Source: Halorarum halophilum
GTDB lineage: Archaea > Halobacteriota > Halobacteria > Halobacteriales > Haloferacaceae
Length of the DNA stretch: 64,000 bases
NCBI RefSeq assembly: GCF_013401515.1
Contig: NZ_CP058529.1
Coordinates: 2,604,001-2,668,000 of the forward strand
Direction of reading: 5' to 3'
In this document: positions 1 to 8,956 of the stretch, in pieces
Numbering within the stretch: the first letter of the stretch is position 1
Layout of the letters: each line of letters starts with the position of its first letter
Position numbers and translations under genes: made by a program
The notes under the pieces: generated by a model
The model's database searches: none
What the model was told of the DNA's origin: nothing
What the model saw: the letters and a program-made list of their open reading frames with translations, nothing else

Positions 1-1
1 G

Positions 2-112
2 CGGACGCTCCTCCTCGTCTTCGACGCCGCGACGCTCGACCTCCGGGCACGGGCGGTCCTCCCGCACGTGGAGCCGTTCGGCTTCCACGGCCGGTTCTTC
101 GCGGAACCGTGA
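2..112 (+). CDS. Carotenoid oxygenase family protein, C-terminal end (truncated by window)
   Basis: Only the last 36 codons are present, reading in from the left border to a TGA. The end carries the pattern VEPFGFHGRFF. In carotenoid cleavage oxygenases (RPE65/CCD family) the last iron-binding histidine lies in a similar 'P-x-G-F/L-H-G' segment very near the C-terminus, and the preceding hydrophobic strand with V-F-D-A also fits that family. The substrate cannot be told from this fragment. The family call rests on one short motif and is therefore moderate. Confidence 0.55.
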   Translation, partial: RTLLLVFDAATLDLRARAVLPHVEPFGFHGRFFAEP

Positions 113-173
113 TCCCCGATCGAGGCGGTCCGCTCGCCGATCGAACGGACCTGCGAACCGGAGCCAGGATACC

Positions 174-1040
174 TCAGGTGTTCACGGACTCGATCCGCTG
201 GCCAACCACGACCCGGCCCTTCGCGGTGAGCTTCGTCCCGGTGTCGGTGTCCACCACGATGCCCTCCTCCGCGAGCCCGTTGAGGAGCATCGTGAGGCGC
301 TGCGGCTCGATGTCGACGATGGAGGAGAGCGAGACGCCCTCGCCGGCGGAGTAGAGCGCCACGAGCACCTCCAGTTCGTCCTCGTCGAGGCTGACGTCCG
401 CCAGTTCCTCCTGCACGTCCGCGTAGCGCAGCCGGATGTACCGGCCGAGCAGGTTCGTCTTCCGGCCGGAGCCGATACCGACCTCGGAGGTGGCGGCCGT
501 GCCGTCCTCGATGTGCCGGAAGGTGACGACCGGCCGGGGGCCGTTGCCCAGGTCGCGGTCCTCGCGCTCGACCGAGATGACCGTCTCCAGGTCGACCGTG
601 AACGGGCCCTCGTCGCGCTCGAAGGTGAGCGACCCGTGCTGGAGCTTCAGCGACGCCTTCGTCGGCGCCGCGTCCGTTACCCGGCCGCCGATCCGCGCCG
701 GGTGGCGCACGAGCACGCCGGTCCCGTTGAGCAGCACCTTGAACAGCACCGTGCCGAACCGGTCGATGTTGGTGTTCGACCCCTCGATGGCGGCGACGCG
801 GCGCTCGTCGCCGACCCGGTAGGCGACGGTGACGGTGTCGTTGAAGTAGCCGGCCATCTCCGGGGGAACCTGTCCCACCTTCACGTCGAACACCGACGAG
901 AGGGGGATCGTCTCCTTCAGGCCGTCCGCCGCGAGCACGAGCCGTCGCTGGCTGAGGATGATGCGTCCGGTGGGGGGGTCCCCCGTGACGCCGGGCGCGA
1001 AGAACCGACCGACGAAATCAGCGACGACCGACTCGCTCAT
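174..1040 (-). CDS. cheF: CheF, chemotaxis adaptor to the archaellum
   Basis: The 288-residue protein matches haloarchaeal CheF (old DUF439), the adaptor that binds CheY, CheC and CheD and connects the chemotaxis system to the archaellar motor. The first about 220 residues are a beta-rich CheF region with the phrase GRIILSQRRLVLA near the N-terminus; the last about 60 (DELEVLVALYSAGEG onward) look like a winged helix. The start is supported by a TATA-like element (agtaaacc, minus strand, about 1060-1067) some 25 nt upstream. Other haloarchaea usually keep cheF in the che/arl cluster. Here it stands alone beside hisA, about 38 kb from cheD, cheC and cheY. Confidence 0.9.
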   Translation of the reverse strand: MSESVVADFVGRFFAPGVTGDPPTGRIILSQRRLVLAADGLKETIPLSSVFDVKVGQVPPEMAGYFNDTVTVAYRVGDERRVAAIEGSNTNIDRFGTVLFKVLLNGTGVLVRHPARIGGRVTDAAPTKASLKLQHGSLTFERDEGPFTVDLETVISVEREDRDLGNGPRPVVTFRHIEDGTAATSEVGIGSGRKTNLLGRYIRLRYADVQEELADVSLDEDELEVLVALYSAGEGVSLSSIVDIEPQRLTMLLNGLAEEGIVVDTDTGTKLTAKGRVVVGQRIESVNT

Positions 1041-1247
1041 AATCCCCGCAACACCCCGGTTTACTTCACCGTTTCGGGCGCCGTATCCGAATCGATACCC
1101 CGACTACGGGCCGACTGACCCGCGAACGTCGGCGATCGGCGCCCGCGAACCGGCCGTTCGGCTGGGGATGGGCTGGGCGTCTGGACGGCCTCTCCTGCCG
1201 CCACCACGAACGGTTTTCCCCCCGCCCGCGCTACCGTCACCCAGCGA

Positions 1248-1976
1248 ATGACGCACTTTCCGGAGTTCGAGGTGGTCCCGGCGGTCGACGTGAAGGGCGG
1301 CGAGACCGTCCAGCTGGTCGGCGGCGAGCCGGGGACCGGGTCGCGGTACGGCGATCCCGTCGAGGTCGCGGAACGGTGGGTCGCGGCGGGGGCGCGGACG
1401 CTCCACCTCGTCGACCTCGACGGCGCGTTCGTCGGCGAGCGGACCAACGCCACGGCGCTCTCGGCCATCGTGGACGCCGTCGGCGACGAGGTCGGGGTGC
1501 AGGTCGGCGGCGGCATCCGGACCGCGGCCGACGCCGAGCAGTTGCTCGACGGCGGCGTCGACCGGGTCATCCTCGGCACCGCCGCCGTGGAGACCCCCGA
1601 CATCGTGGCGGAGATCTCCGCCGACCACCCGGGGAGCGTGGTGGTGAGCCTCGACGCGAGGGACGGCGAGGTCGTCGTCTCGGGCTGGACAGAGGGGACG
1701 GGACTCGACCCCGCGGAGGCCGCCGCGCGCTACGAGGACCTCGGCGCGGGTGCCATCCTGTTCACCGACGTGGACGTGGAAGGCCAGTTGGAGGGCGTGA
1801 ACCGCGCGGCCGTCGAGCGCGTCGTCGACGCGGTGGACGTCCCGGTCGTCGCCTCCGGCGGGGTCGCCTCGCTGGACGACATCCGGGAACTGCGGGAGGC
1901 CGGCGCGGCGGCCGTCGTCGTCGGGACCGCGCTCTACGAGGAGCGGTTCACCCTGCAAGAAGCGATGGAGGTCTGA
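1248..1976 (+). CDS. hisA: HisA, ProFAR isomerase of histidine synthesis
   Basis: This 242-residue TIM-barrel enzyme isomerises the aminoaldose ProFAR to the aminoketose PRFAR, the fourth step of histidine biosynthesis. The acid/base aspartates can be placed at D14 (PAVDVKGG) and D136 (SLDARDG). Phosphate-binding glycine loops are seen at VQVGGGIRT and VVASGGVASLDD. The length is normal for the family. hisB lies 411 bp downstream on the same strand, with a very small antisense ORF in the gap. The N-terminus starts directly at the first barrel strand, which supports this ATG. Confidence 0.96.
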   Translation: MTHFPEFEVVPAVDVKGGETVQLVGGEPGTGSRYGDPVEVAERWVAAGARTLHLVDLDGAFVGERTNATALSAIVDAVGDEVGVQVGGGIRTAADAEQLLDGGVDRVILGTAAVETPDIVAEISADHPGSVVVSLDARDGEVVVSGWTEGTGLDPAEAAARYEDLGAGAILFTDVDVEGQLEGVNRAAVERVVDAVDVPVVASGGVASLDDIRELREAGAAAVVVGTALYEERFTLQEAMEV

Positions 1977-2008
1977 GCGCCGGCCGCACCTCCGTTCTCC
2001 GTCCCGGT

Positions 2009-2161
2009 TCAGTTGCCGAGTACCCGGGAGATACCGGCGACGGCGAAGGTGGTCGAGAGTGCTATGAGCGCGACCCCAGCCACCACCCCCACCGCCGTCG
2101 CCGTGGAGATCGAGACCGAGCCGCCGGCGAGCGCGAGCATGGCGGGAAGTTCCGAGCGCAT
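2009..2161 (-). CDS. Small hydrophobic protein (50 aa), hypothetical
   Basis: This open frame on the minus strand encodes 50 residues beginning MRSELPAMLALAGGSV and ending in a TGA. It contains one long hydrophobic stretch (about residues 22-44, ATAVGVVAGVALIALSTTFA), so it is probably a single-span membrane protein. Third positions are G/C-rich and no other credible gene fills the hisA-hisB gap. No in-frame ATG lies just upstream, which favours the start used. No family is recognised. It is antisense-oriented to the his genes. Confidence 0.55.
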   Translation of the reverse strand: MRSELPAMLALAGGSVSISTATAVGVVAGVALIALSTTFAVAGISRVLGN

Positions 2162-2387
2162 GGACGAGTACCCACGGCTGGCGAGGACATGAACCCCGAG
2201 CAGACGGCCGTCTGACGCGTCTGACGGGCGACGGACGGCGTTTGAACGTTACGGCCGACCATAGTCGAGGACGCTGTATTCCGACCTGACGGCCGAACCG
2301 CGTGACCGTTTCCTCGGCAAGCCCCGAGCGCGTCACTCGCCCCCACGGTTCCGCAATCGTCTTGGCGCGCCACCCCGAGGAGCGCCC

Positions 2388-2978
2388 ATGAGCGACCGCA
2401 CGGCCGCCGTCACCCGCGAGACGGCGGAGACGGAGATCGAGGTCACGTTGGCCATCGACGGCGACGGGGAGCACGAGGTCGACACGGGCGTCGGCTTCTT
2501 CGACCACATGCTCGCCGCGCTCGCGAAACACGGCCTGTTCGACCTGACGGTCCGCTGTGACGGCGACCTGGAGATCGACGAGCACCACACCGTCGAGGAC
2601 GTGGCCATCGTCCTCGGGCGGGCGTTCGACGAGGCGCTCGGGGACAAGCGGGGCATCCGCCGGTACGCCGACCGCCGGGTCCCGCTGGACGAGGCCGTCG
2701 CAGCCGTCGTCGTCGACGTCTCCGGTCGCCCGCACTTCGAGTGGACGGGCGAGTTCTCCCAGGACCGCGTCGGCGAGTTCACGAGCGACATGGCCCGCCA
2801 CTTCGCCTACTCGGTGGCGATGAACGCCGACCTGACCCTCCACGCCGAGGTCGAACGCGGTCGAAACGCCCACCACGAGGTCGAGGCGCTGTTCAAGGCG
2901 CTCGCCCGGACGCTGGACGACGCGACGCGGCTCGACGAGCGCCGGAGCGACACGCCGAGCACGAAGGGCGACCTCTGA
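2388..2978 (+). CDS. hisB: HisB, imidazoleglycerol-phosphate dehydratase
   Basis: The 196-residue protein dehydrates imidazoleglycerol phosphate to imidazole-acetol phosphate, the sixth step of histidine synthesis. It is the monofunctional dehydratase type, without the phosphatase domain of enterobacterial HisB. The two Mn-binding half-motifs are intact: H66, H67, E70, D71 (EHHTVED) and H162, H163, E166 (AHHEVEA). FFDHML at about residues 37-42 is also characteristic. An AGGAG-like element precedes the ATG. hisA is the nearest same-strand gene upstream. Confidence 0.97.
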   Translation: MSDRTAAVTRETAETEIEVTLAIDGDGEHEVDTGVGFFDHMLAALAKHGLFDLTVRCDGDLEIDEHHTVEDVAIVLGRAFDEALGDKRGIRRYADRRVPLDEAVAAVVVDVSGRPHFEWTGEFSQDRVGEFTSDMARHFAYSVAMNADLTLHAEVERGRNAHHEVEALFKALARTLDDATRLDERRSDTPSTKGDL

Positions 2979-3162
2979 GACGCCCCGAGATCCCATCCGA
3001 CGGGGCGGGTCCCGTGTAGACGGCCGGAGTTTCCACTGCGAACGCGACCCGTCCCACGTGGTCGGAGACGGACCCGATGCCTCGTCCCTCCACGTCGAAC
3101 CGTCGAGAACGGCCCAGTATCCCGTAAACACCCCTAATAAAGGCGGCAGCGAACGGAATCCC

Positions 3163-3693
3163 ATGTGGATTCGACTGGCGACCCCGAACGACGTCGGCGG
3201 GATTCAGGCCGTCGCACGGGACTCGTGGGAGTCGGACTACCCGTTCCTCTCGCGCGAGTCGCTCCAGCAGGGGATCCACGAGTGGTACACGGACGACCGG
3301 ATCCGACGGGCGCTCTCGGACCCGTTGACGCTGCTCCTCGTCGCCGAGGAGGACGGACGGGTCGTCGGCTTCTCGCACGCGTGGGCGAACTTCCGGCAGC
3401 GAGCGGGGAACATCCTCCGCATGTACGTCCATCCGGGGTATCGGGGACGCGGGATCGGGCGGGCGCTCTACGACGAATCGGCGGCGACGCTCGCCGCCGA
3501 AGGGATCGTCAGTCTCCAGGCGGAGACCCTCGCGGAGAACCCGCTCGGGAACGAGTTCTACCGCGGTCTCGGGTTCGTCAAGACCGGCGAACAGTGGACG
3601 AACGTCGGCGGGAACTGGCTGCTCGAGAACACCTACGCCCGCGAGGGGATCGGACGGGAACCAGACGAGCGACGGCGAATCGCCTCACGGTGA
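3163..3693 (+). CDS. GNAT family N-acetyltransferase
   Basis: The 176-residue protein has a full GNAT fold. Motif A is readable as MYVHPGYRGRGIGRALYD, with the R-G-R-G-I-G acetyl-CoA pyrophosphate loop, and motif B as NEFYRGLGFVKTGE. The substrate is unknown. The start at MWIRLATPND is chosen over an upstream ATG because it begins at the canonical first strand and a TATA-like box (cctaataaa, about 3133-3141) lies 22-30 nt upstream, implying a leaderless mRNA. It is probably monocistronic. Confidence 0.9.
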   Translation: MWIRLATPNDVGGIQAVARDSWESDYPFLSRESLQQGIHEWYTDDRIRRALSDPLTLLLVAEEDGRVVGFSHAWANFRQRAGNILRMYVHPGYRGRGIGRALYDESAATLAAEGIVSLQAETLAENPLGNEFYRGLGFVKTGEQWTNVGGNWLLENTYAREGIGREPDERRRIASR

Positions 3694-3729
3694 GGGGAAC
3701 ACGGCCCCGTAGCACGTCTTCCGACGACG

Positions 3730-4503
3730 TCACGCCTTCGTCAACTTCCCCTTCTCGTCGGACAGTATCCCGCGTTCGACCGCGTAGTCGAGGATCTCCT
3801 CGACCTGGGCGGTCTCGAGTTCGTAGGCGCCGCTCGCGAGGTCGACGACCTCCCCGCGGTCGACGGGGAACTCGCGGTTGTTGAGCAGGCGCATCACGGT
3901 CCGGAACTCCTCCGGTTCCTCGGCGCGCCCTCGGCCGGTCCCCCCGCCGCTCCGGGACGAGTCGCCGTTCGCGGACGCGGCGGCGTCCTCGTTCCGATCG
4001 GCCCCTTCGGTGCTGCCATCGTCACCGCGTCCGTCGCCCACGTCGCGTCCGTCGTCGTCTTCCCCGTCGTCTCCTCCGCCGGGTTCGTCCCCCTGCGGCG
4101 GGGCGTCGGTGGCCCCGGCGTCCGCGTTCCCCCGGCGATCGTCGGTCGAGCGCGGCTCCCGGCGTGCCCCGGAGTCGATGATGACCGCGTCGTCGGCGGG
4201 GGAGACGGGGTTCTCGGAGCGCGCGGACGCCTGCGCGCCGTCCTCCGGGCCGTCGTCCTCGTCGTCTCCGGCGGTCCCGGACGGTCGCGACGCGTCTCGG
4301 AGGGCCGCCCCGGAGGGTCGATCGGTGTCGTCGACGCCGAGTCGAGCGAGCAGCGGGGCGGTCACGGCGTCGAGCGTGTCGCGACAGTTCCCGCACAGCA
4401 CCACGCGGACCTGTTCGTCGGGCGTGGGGTCGAGTTCGTCGGGGAGGACCTCGTAGGCGCCGGCCGCCCGCGCGCCGCAGAAGTCGCAGTCGAGTTCGCG
4501 CAT
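3730..4503 (-). CDS. Zinc-finger protein with acidic disordered middle, hypothetical
   Basis: The 257-residue protein has three parts. Residues 1 to about 55 contain two CxxC pairs (CDFC near residue 6, CGNC near 39) that could bind one zinc ion. The middle, about residues 60-190, is an Asp/Gly/Ser/Arg-rich low-complexity linker. The last about 65 residues (EEFRTVMRLLNNREFPV onward) look like a small helical or winged-helix domain. Longer upstream starts were rejected because MRELDCDFCG begins right at the zinc finger. A nucleic-acid-binding role is only an inference from this layout. Confidence 0.75.
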   Translation of the reverse strand: MRELDCDFCGARAAGAYEVLPDELDPTPDEQVRVVLCGNCRDTLDAVTAPLLARLGVDDTDRPSGAALRDASRPSGTAGDDEDDGPEDGAQASARSENPVSPADDAVIIDSGARREPRSTDDRRGNADAGATDAPPQGDEPGGGDDGEDDDGRDVGDGRGDDGSTEGADRNEDAAASANGDSSRSGGGTGRGRAEEPEEFRTVMRLLNNREFPVDRGEVVDLASGAYELETAQVEEILDYAVERGILSDEKGKLTKA

Positions 4504-4803
4504 GAGGGGTGCCTCGAACGCGGGGGGTATGGGTCTTCCGTCGTACGCACGGCGGACGCGGGAAGGGAACCGCAAGGTCGTCCTCGACGGCGCGTTGCCG
4601 ACCGACCGACGGGATGCTGGACCGAACAGGGTCGTAGCTCCGGCGACGCCATCGCGGTCTGCCCGTCCGGGGGGCAGCGAACCCCGTTCCGACGACTGTA
4701 GGGCTCGTTCGCCCTTCGCATCCCGACCCCGTCTCACCGCGACCCGGAATCGATCGACGAACACCGAACGATTATGTCCGCCGGGGCGGGACCACGAACA
4801 GCG
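4504..4803. other. Intergenic region between divergent genes
   Basis: The gap between the zinc-finger gene and the HTH-ACT gene holds no convincing ORF. Near its right end, acgattatg (about 4767-4775) is a TATA-like element 27-35 nt before the ATG at 4804. It overlaps an in-frame upstream ATG at 4774, so that ATG is unlikely to be used. Nothing else is apparent. Confidence 0.5.
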
Positions 4804-5304
4804 ATGTTCGACGAGATCATGGGGAAGTTCGAGGGCTCGCCGGGCCAGCAGACGGTCATCCGGCTGTTGCTCGAACGGGGCTTCTCCGTGAACGACGAGG
4901 GACGGGTCGTCTCCGGCGGCATCGAGATCGCGGACACCGGCATCGCCCGCGAGGCCGACGTTGACCGGCGGGTCGTCGACGCGACGACGACCGCCATCCT
5001 GGAGGACGAGGAGCTCCGGCGCATCTTCCGCAACATCACCGCGATCCCGAGCCTGATGGACCTCGCGCCGGTGCTCGACCTCACGGTGCTGACGGTGGAG
5101 GTCGGCGACCCGGACGCCTCGGGCATCGTCGCAGACATCACCGGGATGCTCGCGGACGCCGACATCTCCCTCCGGCAGGTGCTCTCGGACGACCCGGAGT
5201 TCGCCGACGACCCGAAGCTGTACGTCATCACCGACGAGGAGATCCCGGGCGACCTGCTCGTGGAGATCCGGCAGTTGCCGTACGTCCGGAGCCTGGAGTT
5301 CTGA
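4804..5304 (+). CDS. HTH-ACT domain regulator of amino-acid metabolism
   Basis: The 166-residue protein has an N-terminal helix-turn-helix-like region (about residues 10-75, QQTVIRLLLERGFSVNDEG) and a C-terminal ACT domain (about residues 92-166, LTVEVGDPDASGIVADITGM). Archaeal proteins of this layout are predicted amino-acid-responsive regulators; here the ligand is unknown. The short start at MFDEIM is favoured by the TATA-like box centred near 4771. A 37-bp tandem repeat begins immediately after the stop codon. Confidence 0.8.
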   Translation: MFDEIMGKFEGSPGQQTVIRLLLERGFSVNDEGRVVSGGIEIADTGIAREADVDRRVVDATTTAILEDEELRRIFRNITAIPSLMDLAPVLDLTVLTVEVGDPDASGIVADITGMLADADISLRQVLSDDPEFADDPKLYVITDEEIPGDLLVEIRQLPYVRSLEF

Positions 5305-5306
5305 TC

Positions 5307-5391
5307 GCGAGCGGCAGGCGGTCGCCGTGAGCGTGTTCTGACCACGAGCGGCAAGCGGTCGCCGCGAGCGTGATCCGACCGCGAGCAGGAC
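5307..5391. repeat. 37-bp tandem repeat, about 2.3 copies
   Basis: Copies begin at 5307, 5344 and 5381 (third partial). The common core is cgagcggcaagcggtcgcc with a few substitutions. It lies directly behind the HTH-ACT gene, so it could be part of its 3' untranslated region. Confidence 0.75.
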
Positions 5392-5579
5392 CTATTACCT
5401 CGAACGAGTTCCGATTCGGGGCTACGTCAGGCGCCGCGAGTTCGGTCATCTATCAACCGGATGTAACACACGATACGTCCGGATACGCCCACGTTCTCGA
5501 CGATGTATGTGGATTTGCGGACGAACCCGGCGCCATTCTTAGATATCCGTGAGTCCAAACGCGGGGGGAGACTGAACTC

Positions 5580-6170
5580 ATGGGAACCGACAGGGAGCGA
5601 AAGATGGAGTCCCGGACGATCGAGGGCACGGAAACGCTCGTCAACGTAAAGGTCGGCGAGATATTCATCGACATCCCCGCCGCGAGCGCACGGTACATCC
5701 GCGTTAGGGAGGGCGACGTGGTCCGGGAGGGCGACATCCGCGCGCGAGCGGAGGAGGAACTCGAGTCCCCGTCGCTCGGGAAGTGGACGATCGAGACGAT
5801 CGGCCCGGAGACGGTCATCGGGACCGACCAGGAGACGGGCGAGCGGCGCGAGTGGGAGCGCAAGACGCTCGAACAACAGCTCGCGACCGGCGGGCTCAGC
5901 ACGAACCTGACCGACTTCGAACGGGTGAACGTGACGGACCGGAAGGGGGAGGAGGCGGAGGAGCGATCCGTCGTCGCAGTCGTGTACGGGAACGACGGGC
6001 GGAAGTTCACCCGGACGTTCCGTCCCGTCGACGGGGAGGCCGACGGGGACGAACGGCAGCTCGAACCGACGGACGCCGACGAGCGCGTCGAGGAGTTCGG
6101 GGCCGAACTCCGGGAACGGTTCGACCGGGCGGTCGAACTCGCCCTGCGAAACGAGGGCTACGCGATCTGA
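5580..6170 (+). CDS. Hypothetical protein, haloarchaeal
   Basis: The 196-residue acidic, soluble protein is not recognised. The N-terminal half is predicted to be beta-rich (TLVNVKVGEIFIDIPAASA, then TIETIGPETVIGTD). The centre is charged, and the last about 35 residues look like an amphipathic helix (EEFGAELRERFDRAVELAL). No cysteines, membrane spans or signal peptide are seen. The start has a strong purine-rich Shine-Dalgarno-like run (gggggga, about 5562-5569) and a TATA-like box (cttagatat, about 5536-5544), so this mRNA probably has a leader, unlike many neighbours. Confidence 0.75.
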   Translation: MGTDRERKMESRTIEGTETLVNVKVGEIFIDIPAASARYIRVREGDVVREGDIRARAEEELESPSLGKWTIETIGPETVIGTDQETGERREWERKTLEQQLATGGLSTNLTDFERVNVTDRKGEEAEERSVVAVVYGNDGRKFTRTFRPVDGEADGDERQLEPTDADERVEEFGAELRERFDRAVELALRNEGYAI

Positions 6171-6330
6171 CCGGCGGAACTACGCCCCCCGAACGCCCCC
6201 GAAATGGCCCGGCGGCGATACGCCGCCCGGTGTCGGTCGGTACCCCGTTCGCGCCGGACGGTCTACTGGGTCTGCACTTGCAACCCCAGTCGCCGAGGTA
6301 TGCGCGTCCCAATCTCGACGGGAGCTTCCA

Positions 6331-7113
6331 ATGTCACAACCACCCCAGGGCGTGCCGACCGCTGGCGCGCCGGAGGAACCACACACGTCGAATCGTTCAC
6401 CCACCACAGGTCTCGACTCGTGGGAGCGGGTGGCCTCCGCGGCGGCCGGCGGGGCGCTCGTCGTCCGTGGCCTCCGCCGGCGCTCGGCGGGCGGGGCCGC
6501 GATGGCGCTCGCCGGCGGCTGGCTGCTCGCCCGCGGCGTCAGCGGACGCGGTCGCCCGGTCCGGGCGTTCGGCAAGGGCACCGGCGGCGAGACCGACCGG
6601 GAGGGCCACGGACCGCCGGCCGACGCGCCCGAGGTCGAGCGCTCCGTCACCGTCGGGAGGCCCGCGGACGAACTCTCCGAGGTCTGGCACGACCCGGAGC
6701 GACTGTCGCACATCGCGGGCCACTTCGCCGAGGTAACCGGGGCGGGCGTGGAACGCCTGCACTGGACGGTGCCCGGCCCACTCGGTCGTACCCTGTCGTG
6801 GGAGACGCGGGTCGTCGAGGAACGACCCGGCGAACTCCTTCGGTGGGAGTCGCTCGACGGCGCGTCGGTGCCCAACGAGGGCGAGATACGCTTCGAACCG
6901 GCGCCGGGCGATCGGGGGACGGAGGTGACGCTCCGCGTCCGGTTCGACCCGCCGGGCGGCGGGTTCGGCGACGCGGCGATGCGGCTCCTCGGTGTCGTGC
7001 CTGACACGCTCGTCGGCAAGACGCTCCGCCGCTTCAAGAGCCTCGCCGAGACTGGCGAGGTCCCGACGCTCGCGGGGAACCCGTCCGCTCGCGGGAGCGG
7101 TGATCTGGTGTGA
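6331..7113 (+). CDS. SRPBCC-domain protein with N-terminal membrane segment
   Basis: The 260-residue protein begins with a low-complexity tail. A weakly hydrophobic glycine/alanine-rich segment follows (about residues 36-75), resembling the YgaP/DUF2892-like membrane hairpins often fused to this domain. Residues about 105-245 form an SRPBCC (START/polyketide cyclase-like) ligand-binding domain, beginning VERSVTVGRPADELSEVW. It ends 13 bp before a zinc alcohol dehydrogenase and probably shares an operon with it. The ligand is unknown. Confidence 0.82.
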   Translation: MSQPPQGVPTAGAPEEPHTSNRSPTTGLDSWERVASAAAGGALVVRGLRRRSAGGAAMALAGGWLLARGVSGRGRPVRAFGKGTGGETDREGHGPPADAPEVERSVTVGRPADELSEVWHDPERLSHIAGHFAEVTGAGVERLHWTVPGPLGRTLSWETRVVEERPGELLRWESLDGASVPNEGEIRFEPAPGDRGTEVTLRVRFDPPGGGFGDAAMRLLGVVPDTLVGKTLRRFKSLAETGEVPTLAGNPSARGSGDLV

Positions 7114-7126
7114 GGGGGGATCGTTC

Positions 7127-8296
7127 GTGAGGGCGCTCTGCTGGCACGACGTCGACGACCTGCGGGTGAACGACGTCCCCGAGCCGGAGATCGTCAGCCC
7201 ACGCGACGTCGTCCTCCGGGTGCGGAAGACCACGACCTGCGGCTCGGACCTCCACTTCATCGACGGCTACCTCCCGACGATGCGCGAGGGCGACGTCATC
7301 GGCCACGAGTTCATGGGCGAGGTCGCCGAGGTCGGCCGGAAGGTGGACGGGGTCGAGGAGGGGGACCGCGTGGTGGTTCCGTCGTTCATCGGCTGCGGCA
7401 ACTGCGGCTACTGCCAGGGCGACCTCTGGTCGCTCTGTGACAACACGAACCCGAACTCCGAACTCCAGGAGCCGGTGCTCGGCGACACGACCGCCGGCAT
7501 CTACGGCTACACCCACGCCTTCGGCGGCTACGCCGGCTCGCACGCCGAGTACGTCCGGGTGCCACACGCAGACAGCAACTGCTTCCACGTCCCCGACGAA
7601 CTGACCGACGAGCAGGCGCTGTTCGCCTCCGACGCCTGGCCCACGGGGTACATGGGCGCGGACTTCTGTGACATCCAGCCCGGCGACACCGTCGCCGTCT
7701 GGGGTTGCGGCGGGGTGGGGCTGATGGCACAGGAGAGCGCGGCCCTGATGGGCGCAGAGCGCGTCATTGGCATCGACCGCTTCCCCGAGCGGCTACGGAT
7801 GGCACGCGATGAGGCGGGCAGCGAGACCATCGACTACACCGAGGTCGACAGCGTCGTCGACACGCTGAAGCGGATGACCGGCGGGCGCGGCCCCGACGCC
7901 TGCATCGACGCCGTCGGGATGGAGGCGCACGGCACCGGTGTCGTCCACAGCTACGACCGGGTGAAGCAGTCGCTCCGGCTCCACACCGACCGCGGCGAGG
8001 CGCTTCGCCAGGCTATCGTCGCCTGCCGGAAGGGCGGTACGCTGTCGATCCTGGGCGTCTACGGCCTGATGGACAAGTTCCCCCTCGGGATCGTCATGAA
8101 CAAGGGGCTCACCGTGCGGACCGCCCAGCAGCACGGCCAGCGGTACGTCCCGCAGCTGCTGGAGCACGTCGAGGAGGGCGAGATGGACCCGTCGTACCTG
8201 GCGACCCACGAGTTCCCGCTCGAGGACGCGCCCCGCGGCTACGAGCTGTTCAAGCACAAGGAGGACAACTGCGTCAGGGCGGTGTTCACGCCCTGA
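7127..8296 (+). CDS. Zinc-dependent alcohol dehydrogenase, formaldehyde-dehydrogenase-like
   Basis: The 389-residue MDR-family enzyme starts at a GTG preceded by a G-rich Shine-Dalgarno-like run (gagggggga). Catalytic-zinc ligands fit C38 and H60-E61 (CGSDLH, GHEFMG). The structural zinc site is C90, C93, C96 and C104. The Rossmann motif is GCGGVG at 193-198. The insertion between fold halves and the HSYDRVKQ-like segment resemble glutathione-independent formaldehyde dehydrogenases, so an NAD-dependent aldehyde or alcohol substrate is likely but not fixed. It follows the SRPBCC gene by 13 bp and is probably cotranscribed. Confidence 0.92.
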   Translation: MRALCWHDVDDLRVNDVPEPEIVSPRDVVLRVRKTTTCGSDLHFIDGYLPTMREGDVIGHEFMGEVAEVGRKVDGVEEGDRVVVPSFIGCGNCGYCQGDLWSLCDNTNPNSELQEPVLGDTTAGIYGYTHAFGGYAGSHAEYVRVPHADSNCFHVPDELTDEQALFASDAWPTGYMGADFCDIQPGDTVAVWGCGGVGLMAQESAALMGAERVIGIDRFPERLRMARDEAGSETIDYTEVDSVVDTLKRMTGGRGPDACIDAVGMEAHGTGVVHSYDRVKQSLRLHTDRGEALRQAIVACRKGGTLSILGVYGLMDKFPLGIVMNKGLTVRTAQQHGQRYVPQLLEHVEEGEMDPSYLATHEFPLEDAPRGYELFKHKEDNCVRAVFTP

Positions 8297-8386
8297 GGGC
8301 CGTGCGGTTCGGGTTCGGTTGGAGCGTCCGTCGAACGGGAGCCCGGAACCGACGCCCTCTTCGCGCCCCCGGCCTCACCACCCGCC

Positions 8387-8926
8387 ATGGACGACCGCAC
8401 GGCGACCGTGCTCCGGGTGCTCGCGGTGCAGGCGGCGATCGTGAGCGCCGCCATCCACCTCCTCGAGGGACTACCGAAACTGGCGGTGTACCTCCCCATC
8501 CTCTCGTTCGCGGACCCGCGCCCGTACCTGTTCGTCCCGTCGGCGCTGCTGCTCGTCGGGCTGGCGACGGTCATCGTCCGCGGCGCCCGTCACCGGCGGC
8601 TCTACTCGCTGTCGGCGGGCGTGCTGCTCGCGTACACCGTCGGCTACGCCTGGTGGCACCTCACCGACCACGGGGGGCTGGTGCCGAGCCACGAGGTGAC
8701 GAACCCGGTCGGGGAGATCGCGGCACACCTCGCGACCGACCCGGTCGCGTTCGTCGCGTTCGCCGCCCAGGTCGTGGGGGTGGTCGCCTTCCTCGCGCTG
8801 TTCGTCGCCGACCCGGAACTCCCGCAGCACTCGACGCGGGATGCCGGCGCCGCCGCAACTTCGGACACCCGCGCTGACGCGGCCGACGCCGCGAGCGAGC
8901 ACGCGGGCGACCGCGCCGACGAGTAA
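8387..8926 (+). CDS. Integral membrane protein, hypothetical
   Basis: The 179-residue protein has four predicted hydrophobic segments (about residues 8-28, 47-65, 73-90 and 118-142). A polar Ala/Asp/Thr-rich C-terminal tail of about 35 residues follows. A histidine-containing loop (WWHLTDHGG) lies between spans three and four. No family is recognised. It sits 30 bp before the IMPACT-family gene on the same strand, which suggests cotranscription but not function. Confidence 0.75.
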   Translation: MDDRTATVLRVLAVQAAIVSAAIHLLEGLPKLAVYLPILSFADPRPYLFVPSALLLVGLATVIVRGARHRRLYSLSAGVLLAYTVGYAWWHLTDHGGLVPSHEVTNPVGEIAAHLATDPVAFVAFAAQVVGVVAFLALFVADPELPQHSTRDAGAAATSDTRADAADAASEHAGDRADE

Positions 8927-8956
8927 CCCTTTGGGGCCGCGCCCCGGACTCGGGGT

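Noticed and set aside
1104-3164. A 686-codon minus-strand frame over hisA and hisB
   Set aside because: It crosses two well-defined enzymes on the other strand and contains no family motif.
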